From the NCBI RefSeq assembly GCF_050289425.1, contig NZ_JBNKFS010000011.1, positions 1 to 64,000 on the forward strand: a DNA stretch of 64,000 nucleotides. The letters are read 5' to 3'. Positions within the stretch are counted from its first letter, which is position 1. The number at the start of each line of letters is the position of its first letter. Positions 1-8,400 of the stretch are shown piece by piece. A program made the position numbers and the translations under genes. The notes below the pieces were generated by a model, which ran no database searches, was not told the DNA's origin, and saw only the letters and a list, made by a program, of their open reading frames with translations. This stretch comes from Sedimenticola sp050289425. Its GTDB lineage: Bacteria; Pseudomonadota; Gammaproteobacteria; Chromatiales; Chromatiaceae.

Positions 1-1163
1 ATGCGCGTCACGACGACGATGCGACGCACTGCGGTGTCGGCATCCTCCATCGCCTGGATCGAGTTGCGCACGAGGTTGAGGAACACCTGCGTGAGGCGCG
101 CGGCGTCGGCCTCGATCTCGGGGATCGACGGGTCGTAGAGCCGGTCGAACTCGTCGGTCTCCAACGGGATCGGCGGCGGATTGAGCCAGACATCGCGCTT
201 GCCGTGCTGCTGCACCAGGGCACGGGCGTTGCCGGGATTGGTCTCCAGATGGAACACCCGTGAAGCGTGGGCATAGAGCACCGGGTCCGCCACCACTTGG
301 TCGTAGGAGGGGATGCGCACCACCGCATGGGCGCGATCGGATTTTTTCGGTCGCTGATGGAAACTGACTACCTTAGCCCCGGCATCCGGGGTGCTCTCAC
401 AGGCCGGTTCGCTCTCATAGGGTGACGGCTTGGGATCGATGCGTCCCGGCTCATCCACCGTACTGGAGTCGATCTCCAGCCACCCTTCGGGAAGACCCTG
501 GCGCATGAAGCCGGTGCCGCGCACATCGGTGATCTCGCCGATCGCCTCACCCTGGGCCAGCCGATGGGCCACCTCGACAATGGCCCGCTCGGCATTGCCG
601 AACATCAGCAGGTCAGCCTTGGAGTCCGGCAGGATGGAACGGCGTACCTTGTCCGACCAGTAGTCGTAATGGGCGATGCGGCGCAGGCTCGCCTCAATGC
701 CGCCGATGATGATCGGCACACCCTTGAATGCCTCCCTAGCACGCTGGGCATAGACCACCACCGAGCGATCAGGCCGCTTACCGCCCTCCCCGTCCGGCGT
801 GTAGGCGTCATTGGAGCGGATCTTACGATCGGCGGTGTAGCGGTTGACCATCGAGTCCATGTTGCCGGCGGTGATACCGAAAAACAGGTTCGGCTTGCCC
901 AGCCGCTGGAAATCCTCCACCGCACGCCAGTCCGGTTGCGAAATAATCCCCACCCGGAACCCCTGCGCCTCCAGCAACCGCCCGATCAACGCCATCCCGA
1001 AACTGGGGTGATCCACATAGGCATCCCCGGTCACCAGAATCACATCGCAACTGTCCCAGCCCAGGGCATCCATCTCCTCGCGGGACATGGGCAGCACCGG
1101 CGCGGTACCGAAGCGCTTGGCCCAGTACTGGCGATAAGAGAAGAGATGGGGAGCCGATTGCAT
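1..1163 (-). CDS. ygiQ: YgiQ-family radical SAM protein, partial, with a foreign-looking C-terminal end
   Basis: The minus-strand frame opens at the ATG at 1163 and runs off the window edge. Residues 1 to ~340 match the YgiQ (UPF0313) family closely, for example SREEMDALGWDSCDVILVTG, DAYVDHPSFGMALIG, GKPNLFFGITAGNMDSM and GGIEASLRRIAHYDYWSD. YgiQ is a large (~700 aa) radical SAM protein of unknown substrate whose CxxxCxxC cluster follows this part. The expected continuation is not here: from about position 137 down to 1 the same frame reads like the N-box of an NtrB-type histidine kinase (DPSIPEIEADAARLTQ, FLNLVRNSIQAME). The radical SAM cysteines are therefore absent. The N-terminal call is firm; the tail is probably an assembly or library chimera. 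Confidence 0.85.
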   Translation of the reverse strand, partial: MQSAPHLFSYRQYWAKRFGTAPVLPMSREEMDALGWDSCDVILVTGDAYVDHPSFGMALIGRLLEAQGFRVGIISQPDWRAVEDFQRLGKPNLFFGITAGNMDSMVNRYTADRKIRSNDAYTPDGEGGKRPDRSVVVYAQRAREAFKGVPIIIGGIEASLRRIAHYDYWSDKVRRSILPDSKADLLMFGNAERAIVEVAHRLAQGEAIGEITDVRGTGFMRQGLPEGWLEIDSSTVDEPGRIDPKPSPYESEPACESTPDAGAKVVSFHQRPKKSDRAHAVVRIPSYDQVVADPVLYAHASRVFHLETNPGNARALVQQHGKRDVWLNPPPIPLETDEFDRLYDPSIPEIEADAARLTQVFLNLVRNSIQAMEDADTAVRRIVVVTR

Positions 1164-1597
1164 GGGGGAGTACCGTGAAAAAGTTGACGGGAGAGTATAC
1201 CGGGTTGAAACACGAAATGCAGGTGGATTCGCCCTTAACCTGATGAAATAAAAGGTTAAAATAGGAAAAAACACCCAGTCCATGGCTCAAAGAGCAAAAC
1301 ACCCCAAGAAAGTACCAGCCCTCCTCCGAGCCGCCAACGGAGAAACTGTTTCACCTACCTGCGATTCTCTGATAGCCTCAAGGAATCTAAGGGATATCTG
1401 ATCGGCAGGAAGCTAAAAGCCCCGCACTTTTCAGCCGCCGGTCGAATCAGTCCGAACACGGCAGGAAAAATAATGCATAGAACAATAAGTCGTATCATTC
1501 ACTTACCTGAGCGGGCTTACTGTATTTTTCACTTATCAAAGTGAGGAAGTTGGGTAATCAAATGTTAGATTTATTAAACCCGGAATACTGAGTAGAC
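1164..1597. other. Intergenic, no gene recognised
   Basis: About 430 bases between the ygiQ fragment and the ankyrin-SUKH gene. The left half should carry the ygiQ promoter region on the minus strand. A plus-strand frame near 1280-1400 is open for about 40 codons but matches nothing I recognise. The right half is AT-rich, as is the following gene. No RNA gene or clear repeat is visible. Confidence 0.4.
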
Positions 1598-2518
1598 ATG
1601 AAAACCGAAGTACAACTGGCAACTCAGAAGTTTAAAGAAGGAAATTGGCATGAGTTTTGTGCCATTGTTAAAAATAATCCAGAGTTCTTGCATACGGCGG
1701 GAATGTTCTGGTTTGACATGTCGTCAAGAAAAGAAAACTTGCCGGCAATGGATTGTTTGTATGGGCTTGGAATAGATCTGAATAAACCAGATAGTACTGG
1801 GACGCCACTAAGTAAGGCAGCCTCTGATGGCGCTATGAAGAGTGTACAGTGGTTACTAGACAAAAACGTAATCATAGATGAAAGCAGCATTACGAATAAC
1901 CCCTTATTCGCCGCTATACAGGGCGATCATGTTGAACTAGTCAAATTATTTATAGAGTTAGGTGTTGATACAAAAAAGGTCTATCCGTGCGGGCGTGATG
2001 CACTAGCATTTTCTGAGAATTGGGGTAATAGCGATATTATTTCCTTACTGGGAGGTGACCCCAATAGAATGAAAGAACCTTGGGTTAATACAAAGTTACG
2101 TGATTTTACAGGTGAAAAAGTAACAGAAGAAATGCTAGAGGGGATACAAAACGAGTTACATATAGTGTTTCCAGAGTATTTTAAAAACTACTTACAGTAT
2201 TCATTTCCTCCTGATCTGTTTTTTAAAGAATCCAAAGATAACGATGATTGGGAGTGGTTAGGCAGTGACAGCTTGTTGTTCCACACCGCACGTAGTTATA
2301 TTGCATACAATAGTAAAGACCCTCAAGTATCAAGAAAAGAGTTGCTGTACAGCAGCCATATAGCATTCGGCACAAATGGCGCCGGAGATTTTTGGTGCAT
2401 TAAGAAAAACGGAGAAGATGACTTAGTTTCCATTTACGAACATGAATTAGATAGCTTTACGGAAACAGGCACTTCATTTGCGCCTTTTGTTCAGAGCCTC
2501 ATTGATGAATATGAGTAA
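1598..2518 (+). CDS. Ankyrin-repeat / SUKH (SMI1/KNR4) domain protein
   Basis: 306 residues, no signal peptide, probably cytoplasmic. Residues ~45-150 carry degenerate ankyrin repeats (GTPLSKAASDGAMKSVQWLL, NPLFAAIQGDHVELVKLFIE). Residues ~165-305 look like an SMI1/KNR4 (SUKH) domain: an amphipathic start (EEMLEGIQNELHIVFPEYFK), a middle WEW/LGSDSLLF strand region, and a late acidic strand before the terminal helix. SUKH proteins are often immunity proteins against polymorphic contact-dependent toxins, and ankyrin proteins occur in the same settings. No toxin gene adjoins it here, so an orphan immunity role is inference. The gene is AT-rich compared with the 14-64 kb part, which suggests acquisition. 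Confidence 0.7.
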   Translation: MKTEVQLATQKFKEGNWHEFCAIVKNNPEFLHTAGMFWFDMSSRKENLPAMDCLYGLGIDLNKPDSTGTPLSKAASDGAMKSVQWLLDKNVIIDESSITNNPLFAAIQGDHVELVKLFIELGVDTKKVYPCGRDALAFSENWGNSDIISLLGGDPNRMKEPWVNTKLRDFTGEKVTEEMLEGIQNELHIVFPEYFKNYLQYSFPPDLFFKESKDNDDWEWLGSDSLLFHTARSYIAYNSKDPQVSRKELLYSSHIAFGTNGAGDFWCIKKNGEDDLVSIYEHELDSFTETGTSFAPFVQSLIDEYE

Positions 2519-2560
2519 TCGCCAATCAGTTCTAGCTGATTTGAATCTAACAAAAAAAGT

Positions 2561-2590
2561 CACCCGACGCGCAAAAAGCGCGCTCGGGTG
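2561..2590. terminator. Hairpin terminator, possibly bidirectional
   Basis: CACCCGA-CGCGC pairs with GCGCG-(C)-TCGGGTG around an AAAAA loop, with one bulged base. An A-tract lies on the left and CTTT on the right, so it could stop transcription from either side. It follows the ankyrin-SUKH gene by 42 bases. Confidence 0.7.
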
Positions 2591-2617
2591 CTTTAAGCGT
2601 TCGAAAGAGAAGAAAAA

Positions 2618-3484
2618 ATGAGTATGGGGCAAATCCACGTAAGCCAGCAAAAGCGCATACGATCATTTTCTATAGATAAGGCAGGCCTAAGAGGGTTGCT
2701 CGAAATGCTTCAGGAACGGGCGTATGCGGCTGCGGAAATAGAAAAACATAATCTACCAAGAGCGCCAGAACATACTGATGAAAAGTACGAACAAGCGCTA
2801 AAAGACTTGGAAGAAGGATTTAAGTTATTTCTAACAGTTTCGGGTTCTGATGGTAGGAAGTTGACTGGTAGCATAGCAGAGGTTTTCGACTCTCCTAATT
2901 TTCCTGAAGAGGTTAAAGATGTGTTTTTCGACACTTCGACAACCCTAAGAGCAAGACATAATTATGTACCGTTAAATAAGATGATTCTTTATCTCGATTT
3001 CAGTCGACCCGAAATTTTCAATTTTACGATCCTCCCATCGCAGGAAACGCAAAATGAAAGCAAACTGGCCGTTGAAGGTAAAGATGCAACATGGGTGAAT
3101 GGCGTCTTTAAAGAGTTCTTTGATTTTATTCAAAGCAAACCATCAACATCGCCATGGCTTCATCGACACTCTATATATGATCTTTTGCTTTGGATTGTTG
3201 GTTTTCCTCTATCGTTTTGGATCTGCAGCAAACTCTCGCCTTATATAAATTCGGCGTTTTCGCAACAATCAGTGTTTTTAATGTCGGCCCTATATTTTTA
3301 TGTGTTCATTTTGGCGCTAAATATATTAAGGGTGGCTTTCCATTACGCCCGTTGGATCTGGCCGTTAACCGAGTTCAAAGGGGAACGTAGTTCGACGACA
3401 AAGCATAAAGCAATGTTTTCTGTTCTTGCAAGCGGCCTTGGGCTACCCGCTTTGTACGATTTTTTGAAATGGCTCATTCGGTAA
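2618..3484 (+). CDS. Hypothetical membrane protein with a large cytoplasmic N-terminus
   Basis: 288 residues with a purine-rich ribosome binding site (GAGAAG) just upstream. Residues 1-~185 are hydrophilic and partly helical, with an acidic coiled stretch around residues 45-70 (EKYEQALKDLEEGFKLF). Two to three membrane segments follow at about 188-205, 222-245 and 265-285. I recognise no family. It follows the ankyrin-SUKH gene on the same strand but a hairpin lies between them, so co-transcription is doubtful. Composition is AT-rich like its neighbour. Confidence 0.6.
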   Translation: MSMGQIHVSQQKRIRSFSIDKAGLRGLLEMLQERAYAAAEIEKHNLPRAPEHTDEKYEQALKDLEEGFKLFLTVSGSDGRKLTGSIAEVFDSPNFPEEVKDVFFDTSTTLRARHNYVPLNKMILYLDFSRPEIFNFTILPSQETQNESKLAVEGKDATWVNGVFKEFFDFIQSKPSTSPWLHRHSIYDLLLWIVGFPLSFWICSKLSPYINSAFSQQSVFLMSALYFYVFILALNILRVAFHYARWIWPLTEFKGERSSTTKHKAMFSVLASGLGLPALYDFLKWLIR

Positions 3485-3499
3485 AATTCGACTCGGGTA

Positions 3500-3556
3500 G
3501 CCGGGGGTCTTTAACCCCCAGCCCCCACAACACCCTGCATGCGGCTCCGCACAGGG
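3500..3556 (-). other. Two GC-rich hairpins, possible group II intron 3'-end remnant
   Basis: On the minus strand a hairpin CCCTG(T)GCGG..CCGCATGCAGGG (3533-3556) is followed by a GGGGG/CCCCC hairpin (~3503-3520) and a CTACCCGA end. This arrangement resembles, from memory, the domain V/VI end of some bacterial group II introns. No reverse transcriptase is nearby. It could equally be a terminator or a repeat. Confidence 0.3.
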
Positions 3557-3600
3557 CGTTTCACTTGAAGAAATGGGGACGCAACTATTTTTAGGAGGAA

Positions 3601-3712
3601 CAACCGGGAACAGACCACGGTTTTCTTGGATTGCCCTATAAAAAAACTTGGGTTTCTCCCTGATTATTCCGTTGGCGGCTGAATTATGACTTTGAGCAGA
3701 ACAAAAGACCCC
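3601..3712 (+). repeat. Upstream module shared with the second DUF1304 gene, first part
   Basis: From CAACCGGGAACAGACCACGG through TTTTCTTGGATTG to the block ending TTTGAGCAG, this matches 12811-12932 upstream of the second DUF1304 gene. Here a 132-bp element (3713-3844) interrupts the module. The last part (3658-3699) recurs at 3845-3887. Confidence 0.75.
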
Positions 3713-3844
3713 CACCATTTAGTCGCCACCACACCCCTCAGAGGACTGATAATCTATAAGCCCTTCTATGTATGCCTGACACCTATCTTGGATATCACAT
3801 ATAGCGTGACATTACATGTGTCCATTTTATTGGGGAAAGATCAG
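3713..3844 (+). repeat. 132-bp dispersed repeat, copy A
   Basis: It begins CACCATTTAGTCGCC and ends GGGGAAAGATCAG. It is nearly identical to 5823-5955 (one indel and a substitution), where it runs straight into an IS5-type transposase tail. It is flanked on both sides by imperfect ~42-bp copies of CCCTGATTATT...TTTGAGCAG (3658-3699 and 3845-3887). That arrangement points to insertion or recombination of mobile-element debris here. Confidence 0.8.
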
Positions 3845-3907
3845 CCCTGATTATTCTCATCGGCGGCTGAATTATGACTTTGAGCAGCATAAGAGGAAGA
3901 CGCTAAA
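3845..3907 (+). repeat. Second part of the DUF1304 upstream module
   Basis: CCCTGATTATTCT...GGCGGCTGAATTATGAC...GCATAAGAGGAAGACGC leads directly to the GTG start at 3908 and matches 12868-12941 before the paralogue. GAGGAAG is the likely ribosome binding site. Confidence 0.7.
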
Positions 3908-4267
3908 GTGCAAAACATAGCAACTATTGCGACAGGTTTCGTGGCTCTGCTACACCTATACATCCTGTATTTGGAGATTTTTTTATGGAACACCCCAAAG
4001 GGACGAAGGACGTTTGGTCTTTCCGAGGAGTTTGCCGCTGCATCAAAGGTTTTGGCTGCTAATCAAGGGCTCTATAACGGCTTCTTGGCCGCAGGTCTGA
4101 TCTGGGGCATATGGCAAGGTTCCACGGGCCAATCGATCAAGATTTTTTTCTTGGCTTGTGTCGTTGTAGCAGGTGTTTTTGGCGCGGCCACCTCTAGTAA
4201 GAGAATCCTGTTTGTTCAAGCACTTCCTGGTGCTATTGCATTGGTATTGGTCCTCTTGTCGGGTTAA
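3908..4267 (+). CDS. DUF1304 family membrane protein, copy 1
   Basis: 119 residues with four hydrophobic segments, the usual size and layout of DUF1304 proteins. Signature stretches are HLYILYLEIFLWNTPKGR, TFGLSEEF and KVLAANQGLYNGFLAAGL. It is an inner-membrane protein of unknown function. The start is GTG, preceded by GAGGAAG. A second copy at 12942 differs at about ten of 119 residues and shares the upstream sequence, so the two arose by segmental duplication. Confidence 0.85.
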   Translation: MQNIATIATGFVALLHLYILYLEIFLWNTPKGRRTFGLSEEFAAASKVLAANQGLYNGFLAAGLIWGIWQGSTGQSIKIFFLACVVVAGVFGAATSSKRILFVQALPGAIALVLVLLSG

Positions 4268-4422
4268 TCAGAATCAACCCAGAAGGTCAAAGAAATAGAG
4301 GATCTATCATATGTTGAGACGAGCCAAACATGGGGCCATCTATTATTTATGAGAAAGGCAGATGCATCCAATTTCATCACGCAAGGGCTACCGTTGTGCA
4401 TATCGCTGGAAGGTAAAATCAA

Positions 4423-5097
4423 TTGAGAATAGTGCTACTACCAGGTATGGATGGAACAGGGAGGTTATTTTCTCCTCTATTGCCATTTCTGGATAAAGAT
4501 AGCACTACCATAATCTCATACCCCACTGTAGGAAAGCAGGACTACGACACACTCGCAGAGCATGTTAAGTCAAAGTTACCCGATGAAGAGTTTATATTGG
4601 TGGCTGAGTCATTCTCAGGTCCAATAGGGGCTATTCTGGCTAAGAGCAATATACCCAATCTTAAAGCTATAGTTTTTGTAGCCACATTCTTATCAACGCC
4701 GAGTCGACCCCTTTTAAAGATCGTCCGCCATTTACCAATAAAACTATTTTCGAAAATGCCATTTGTGTCGGCAATCTATCGATTTTATATGTTCGACCCC
4801 CATGCTGGTGAAGGAGTCTTGTCTCTATTTAAAGACGTATTAGCCGAATTGCCATCTAAAACTCTAAAACAGAGAATGGCAGCCATTCAATCGTTGAAGC
4901 CAAGTGGTGGGTGTATAGAACTGCCTGCTGTCTATATACGGCCAGAAGAAGATAGACTTGTCCCATATAGCAAGTGCCTTGAATTCAAGTCACTGTTTAA
5001 AAATCTTTCCGTAAGAAGTATTTCAGGCCCACACTTCATTATTCAAGTAAATCCTGAAGAATGTGCCAGGGTTATAAATAGTGTTCACGCTTGTTAA
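4423..5097 (+). CDS. Alpha/beta-fold hydrolase
   Basis: 224 residues starting at a TTG preceded by GGAAGG; there is no better start. The order is that of a compact alpha/beta hydrolase: an oxyanion region near the N-terminus (LLPGMDGTG), a nucleophile elbow AESFSGP at about residues 61-67, an acid in PEEDRLVP near 184, and a histidine in GPHFIIQ near 206. No signal peptide is seen, so it is likely cytoplasmic. It is shorter than most esterases, and the cap region is mainly the stretch 95-150. Substrate unknown. It lies alone in the island between a DUF1304 gene and an unknown membrane protein. Confidence 0.75.
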   Translation: MRIVLLPGMDGTGRLFSPLLPFLDKDSTTIISYPTVGKQDYDTLAEHVKSKLPDEEFILVAESFSGPIGAILAKSNIPNLKAIVFVATFLSTPSRPLLKIVRHLPIKLFSKMPFVSAIYRFYMFDPHAGEGVLSLFKDVLAELPSKTLKQRMAAIQSLKPSGGCIELPAVYIRPEEDRLVPYSKCLEFKSLFKNLSVRSISGPHFIIQVNPEECARVINSVHAC

Positions 5098-5163
5098 CAA
5101 AGGCCATTAAACGGCTCGCGCTAAGATATATTTACCGCTAGCACCAACATTAACCACAGAACA

Positions 5164-5523
5164 ATGAACAAAAAGAATTCAACTCTATTTACGCTGTTTC
5201 TGATAGCCATTGGCATGACGATTGTGGAAGTTTTACTTAACAGCAAGGGTGAAGTCGTATCTGATTCAACCCAATCTCTTTGGGGACTAATTTCACTTAT
5301 CTTAACCATAATTTGGGCCGTGGCTGATTCAGAAACCAATAATTTTGACAAGCCATTTGATTTTGGCTTTCTCATGTATGTGTTTTGGCCTATCGCATTG
5401 CCTTATTATCTCTGTAAAACTCGCGGCACTGATGGATTGATTCTGTTTATCGGCTTCATAGGCATTTGGCTTGGCCCGTGGCTGGCAGGACTTGTAGCCT
5501 ACACCTATATTTATGCGCCTTAG
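5164..5523 (+). CDS. Hypothetical small membrane protein
   Basis: 119 residues with hydrophobic segments at about 8-25, 39-53, 70-85 and 93-116, so three or four membrane spans. No family recognised. The ribosome binding site is weak, and codon use is AT-rich like the rest of this island. Confidence 0.55.
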   Translation: MNKKNSTLFTLFLIAIGMTIVEVLLNSKGEVVSDSTQSLWGLISLILTIIWAVADSETNNFDKPFDFGFLMYVFWPIALPYYLCKTRGTDGLILFIGFIGIWLGPWLAGLVAYTYIYAP

Positions 5524-5822
5524 CTCAGCTAAAAAACTGATGGAACATTGTCGCTTCATGGACTGACCCGTATTTTCTCCTGGCACTACCCTACAGCAGT
5601 ATGTCGGATGTTAAATGCCACATAGCCATTTAAAAATTAGGTTGGAAAAAACAGCCGCAGCGAACAACCTGGGACAGACCAGAATGGCACTAACTTAAGC
5701 TCCCTTATCATAGATTTTATCTCTACTACAGGCACAATTCTGAGACAATTGGGTATGCAATACACGACCCCCTTGCTTCCCGGATTTCATCTTCCCAGAT
5801 CGTGGCTGGGCAGAACATGGGA

Positions 5823-5955
5823 CACCATTTAGTCGCCACCACACCCCTCAGAGGACTGATAATCTATAAGCCCTTCTATGTATGCCTGACACCTAATCTT
5901 GGATATCAAATATAGCGTGACATTACATGTGTCCATTTTATTGGGGAAAGATCAG
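5823..5955 (+). repeat. 133-bp dispersed repeat, copy B
   Basis: Nearly identical to 3713-3844. Here it continues into an IS5-like transposase tail at its right end, which suggests the repeat is a piece of that element. A shorter match to its left end (GGGACACC then CATTTAGTCG) occurs near 11078-11101. Confidence 0.8.
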
Positions 5956-6160
5956 AGCCAGAAACCGCCACAAATCGAAAGGGCGAGCCAAAGTCGTGCA
6001 CGTCTTTGGGGTGATGAAGGGGCGCTTCGGGCCCACAAAGGTCAGGTACAAGGGAACGGCGAAGAACGCCCATCATCTCTTTTTATCCTGTACACGGGTG
6101 AATCTGGTCATGGTCAAAAAAACGCTCATGCGACGAAATCGGCTGGTATTACAGGCGTAG
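5953..6160 (+). pseudogene. IS5-family transposase, C-terminal remnant
   Basis: The frame reads RARNRHKSKGRAKVVHVFGV, then MKGRFGPTKVRYKGTAKNAH, then a leucine-rich end with VNLVMVKKTLMRR. This is the typical IS5-group DDE transposase C-terminus (arginine/lysine-rich helix, V-RVEHVFGV-like segment, K-RYRGLAKN-like segment). About 70 codons remain; the DDE core and the left end are missing. The stop is at 6158-6160. Confidence 0.75.
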
Positions 6161-6183
6161 TGCGCATGGCTATCGGGCCGAAA

Positions 6184-6308
6184 TGGCTGGTCTGAAGGAT
6201 GAAATGGCCTCCGTGGAGACCCAAGATCATCGGCAATAGAGCAGGTCCTCGCATATTTATTGCCCAAGCGCTTGAAGACATCGATTAACCAGACCTTCCC
6301 TAACTATA
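6184..6308 (+). repeat. Left copy of a direct repeat flanking the oleate hydratase/patatin module
   Basis: GGCTGGTCTG..ATGGCCTCC, AAGATCATCGGCAATAGAGC and GCATATTTA recur in the same order and orientation at 9725-9833, with about 75-80% identity by eye. It directly follows the IS5 remnant and may be the non-coding end of that element. Confidence 0.7.
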
Positions 6309-6401
6309 CCGGGGGAAGATCATACCCGCCCAGCACGCCTTCCTGATTCATCAGTATTTTCCCAAGCAGGCTCGCTACTGGTTGTAGCCGAGACCGAGCT
6401 T

Positions 6402-6488
6402 CGAAGGGATGAAGCGTTACTGAGCCACCGCCCTCGAAAGCGACTACAGTGGCGTACGCCCTACAAGTCTTTTTTTCAAGAAAACTGA
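6402..6488 (+). pseudogene. IS30-family transposase, C-terminal remnant
   Basis: A short frame ends ALLSHRPRKRLQWRTPYKSF then FQEN and a stop at 6486-6488. The pattern NxRPRKxLxxxTPxEVF is the typical end of IS30-family transposases. Only about 29 codons are recognisable. It lies 87 bases before the oleate hydratase start. Confidence 0.6.
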
Positions 6489-6575
6489 ACTGACGGTTGC
6501 ACTTGGGAGTTGAGTTCGCATACATTCTATTTGGCAATATTTTCTCGGGCAGAATTAAACTAATTGGGGAGCCTT

Positions 6576-8378
6576 ATGATCGGTAGCTACAGAAATGTCA
6601 CTGCAGCTCGAAAAGAGGGGATCGAAAAGAAGCGCGCCTATCTTATCGGCGGCGGCATTGCATCACTGGCAGCAGCCGCATACCTGATAAGAGATGGCCA
6701 TATGACCGGTGAGCAAATCACCATTCTGGAGCAGCTCGACATCGATGGCGGATGCCTGGATGGCAGTGGTAATGCCATTGATGGTTACCTCATGCGCGGT
6801 GGGCGCGAGATGGAGGCACACTATGAATGCACCTGGGATCTCTTCTCGTTCATCCCGGATTTAATGCGCAAAGATCCTGACGAGGTGCCCACGAACCCGA
6901 GACCCGAACTCGTTTCCAATCCGGACCAAACCGTTTTGAAGCGGATACGCGATGTCAACCAATGGGACCCCAATTCCTCAAAATGCCGTTTGATGAGTAA
7001 CTGTGGCGATCCGGACCGTGATCCCTCGTTGGGATTGTCGATTGGACATGTCATGGAACTGACAAAATTGACCCTCAAAACGGAAGAAGAACTAGGCGCA
7101 ATGAGCGTGAAAGAGTTTTTCTCAGACTCTTTTTTCAAAACCAACATGTGGTACTTCTGGACATCAATGTTCGCCATGGAGACCTGGCACTCGGTCGTGG
7201 AGATGCGGCGTTACATGCAGCGTTTCATGCACCTGATGCCGACGATGAGCACACTGGAACATATTCTGTTTACTACCTATAACCAATACGAGTCGATGGT
7301 TCTGCCACTCCAGATATGGCTCAGGGATAAGAGCGTTAACTTTGACATGAAAACCCAGGTCACCGACCTGGATATAGAAATTACCAACGGTGAAAAAACC
7401 GTAACGGCCATTCATCTGTTCCGCGACACAGCCGATAACCACGAAACGATTACCACCACAGTGGATGATCTGGTATTCGTCACCAATGGCTCAATGACGG
7501 AAAACTCCACCACAGGTAATACGCATGAGCCCGCTGTTCTCAATAGAGAAGAAGGCGCTTGCTGGACGCTATGGAAAAACATCGCGGCAAAAGACCCCGC
7601 CTTTGGCAGGCCCGAGGTTTTTTGCTCGAATATTGATAAAAGCAAGTTTGTTTCTTTCACCATTACGGCAACCGACTCGCCGATAGCGGATTTGTTAAAA
7701 GAATTTACCGGTGTGGATCCTTATTCTCACAAGGCCGTGACGGGCGGCATCATGACGATCAAGGATTCCAGCTGGCTCATGAGTGCCACCTGTAACCGAC
7801 AGCCGCAGTATCGAAGTCAACCTGTGGGTAGCTACCAGCCGAAACAGCACAAGGATGAACCGGACAAAAACGTGCTGGCGATCTGGGCCTACGGCCTGTT
7901 TCCGGACAATATCGGTGACTACGTCCAGAAAAAGATGAGCGATTGCAGCGGCGAAGAGTTGCTGACTGAACTGCTCTACCATTGGGGGGCCAAGGATCGG
8001 ATTCCAGAAATCATGAAAACGGTCAAGGTGATCCCCTGCATGATGCCCTATATCACCAGCCAGTTTTTACCACGCGTAAAAGGTGACCGACCGGAAGTGG
8101 TCCCTGAAGGCTGTAAGAATCTCGCGTTCCTGGGTCAGTTCAGCGAGATCCCCGATGATTGTGTCTTTACCGTCGAGTATTCGGTTCGTTCAGCCATCAT
8201 GGCTGTGTACACATTACTGGGTATAACCGACAAATCGCCACCCGATGTTTACCCTTCCAAGGACGATGTGCGTGTGATCCTCAAAGCAAGCGAAACCATG
8301 TATGGCGGGGAGATTCCGGGTGAGCACTTGCTGAAGCACCTGCTGAAAGGAACAAGCCTATCTGGTTCGCTGGATTAG
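6576..8378 (+). CDS. ohyA: Oleate hydratase (MCRA family)
   Basis: A flavoenzyme that adds water to the cis-9 double bond of unsaturated fatty acids, giving 10-hydroxy fatty acids. I place the start at ATG 6576, four bases after GGGGAG; an upstream in-frame TTG at 6564 is less likely. About 600 residues, a normal family length. The FAD-binding Rossmann motif is near the N-terminus (YLIGGGIASLAAAAYLI), followed by the family's RGGREMEAHYECTWDLF segment, which contains the acidic residue implicated in water activation. Further matches run to the C-terminus (LAFLGQFSEIPDDCVFTVEY). It lies 22 bases before a secreted patatin, so the two are probably one operon, and repeat copies flank the pair. 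Confidence 0.95.
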   Translation: MIGSYRNVTAARKEGIEKKRAYLIGGGIASLAAAAYLIRDGHMTGEQITILEQLDIDGGCLDGSGNAIDGYLMRGGREMEAHYECTWDLFSFIPDLMRKDPDEVPTNPRPELVSNPDQTVLKRIRDVNQWDPNSSKCRLMSNCGDPDRDPSLGLSIGHVMELTKLTLKTEEELGAMSVKEFFSDSFFKTNMWYFWTSMFAMETWHSVVEMRRYMQRFMHLMPTMSTLEHILFTTYNQYESMVLPLQIWLRDKSVNFDMKTQVTDLDIEITNGEKTVTAIHLFRDTADNHETITTTVDDLVFVTNGSMTENSTTGNTHEPAVLNREEGACWTLWKNIAAKDPAFGRPEVFCSNIDKSKFVSFTITATDSPIADLLKEFTGVDPYSHKAVTGGIMTIKDSSWLMSATCNRQPQYRSQPVGSYQPKQHKDEPDKNVLAIWAYGLFPDNIGDYVQKKMSDCSGEELLTELLYHWGAKDRIPEIMKTVKVIPCMMPYITSQFLPRVKGDRPEVVPEGCKNLAFLGQFSEIPDDCVFTVEYSVRSAIMAVYTLLGITDKSPPDVYPSKDDVRVILKASETMYGGEIPGEHLLKHLLKGTSLSGSLD

Positions 8379-8400
8379 CATCGTAAAGAACTTACGGGTC

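Noticed and set aside
823..1302. A 159-codon minus-strand frame over the ygiQ start
   Set aside because: It is out of frame with the YgiQ match, whose start at 1163 is well supported.
5899..6195. A 98-codon plus-strand frame over the IS5 remnant
   Set aside because: A different frame from the transposase match; the latter explains the region.
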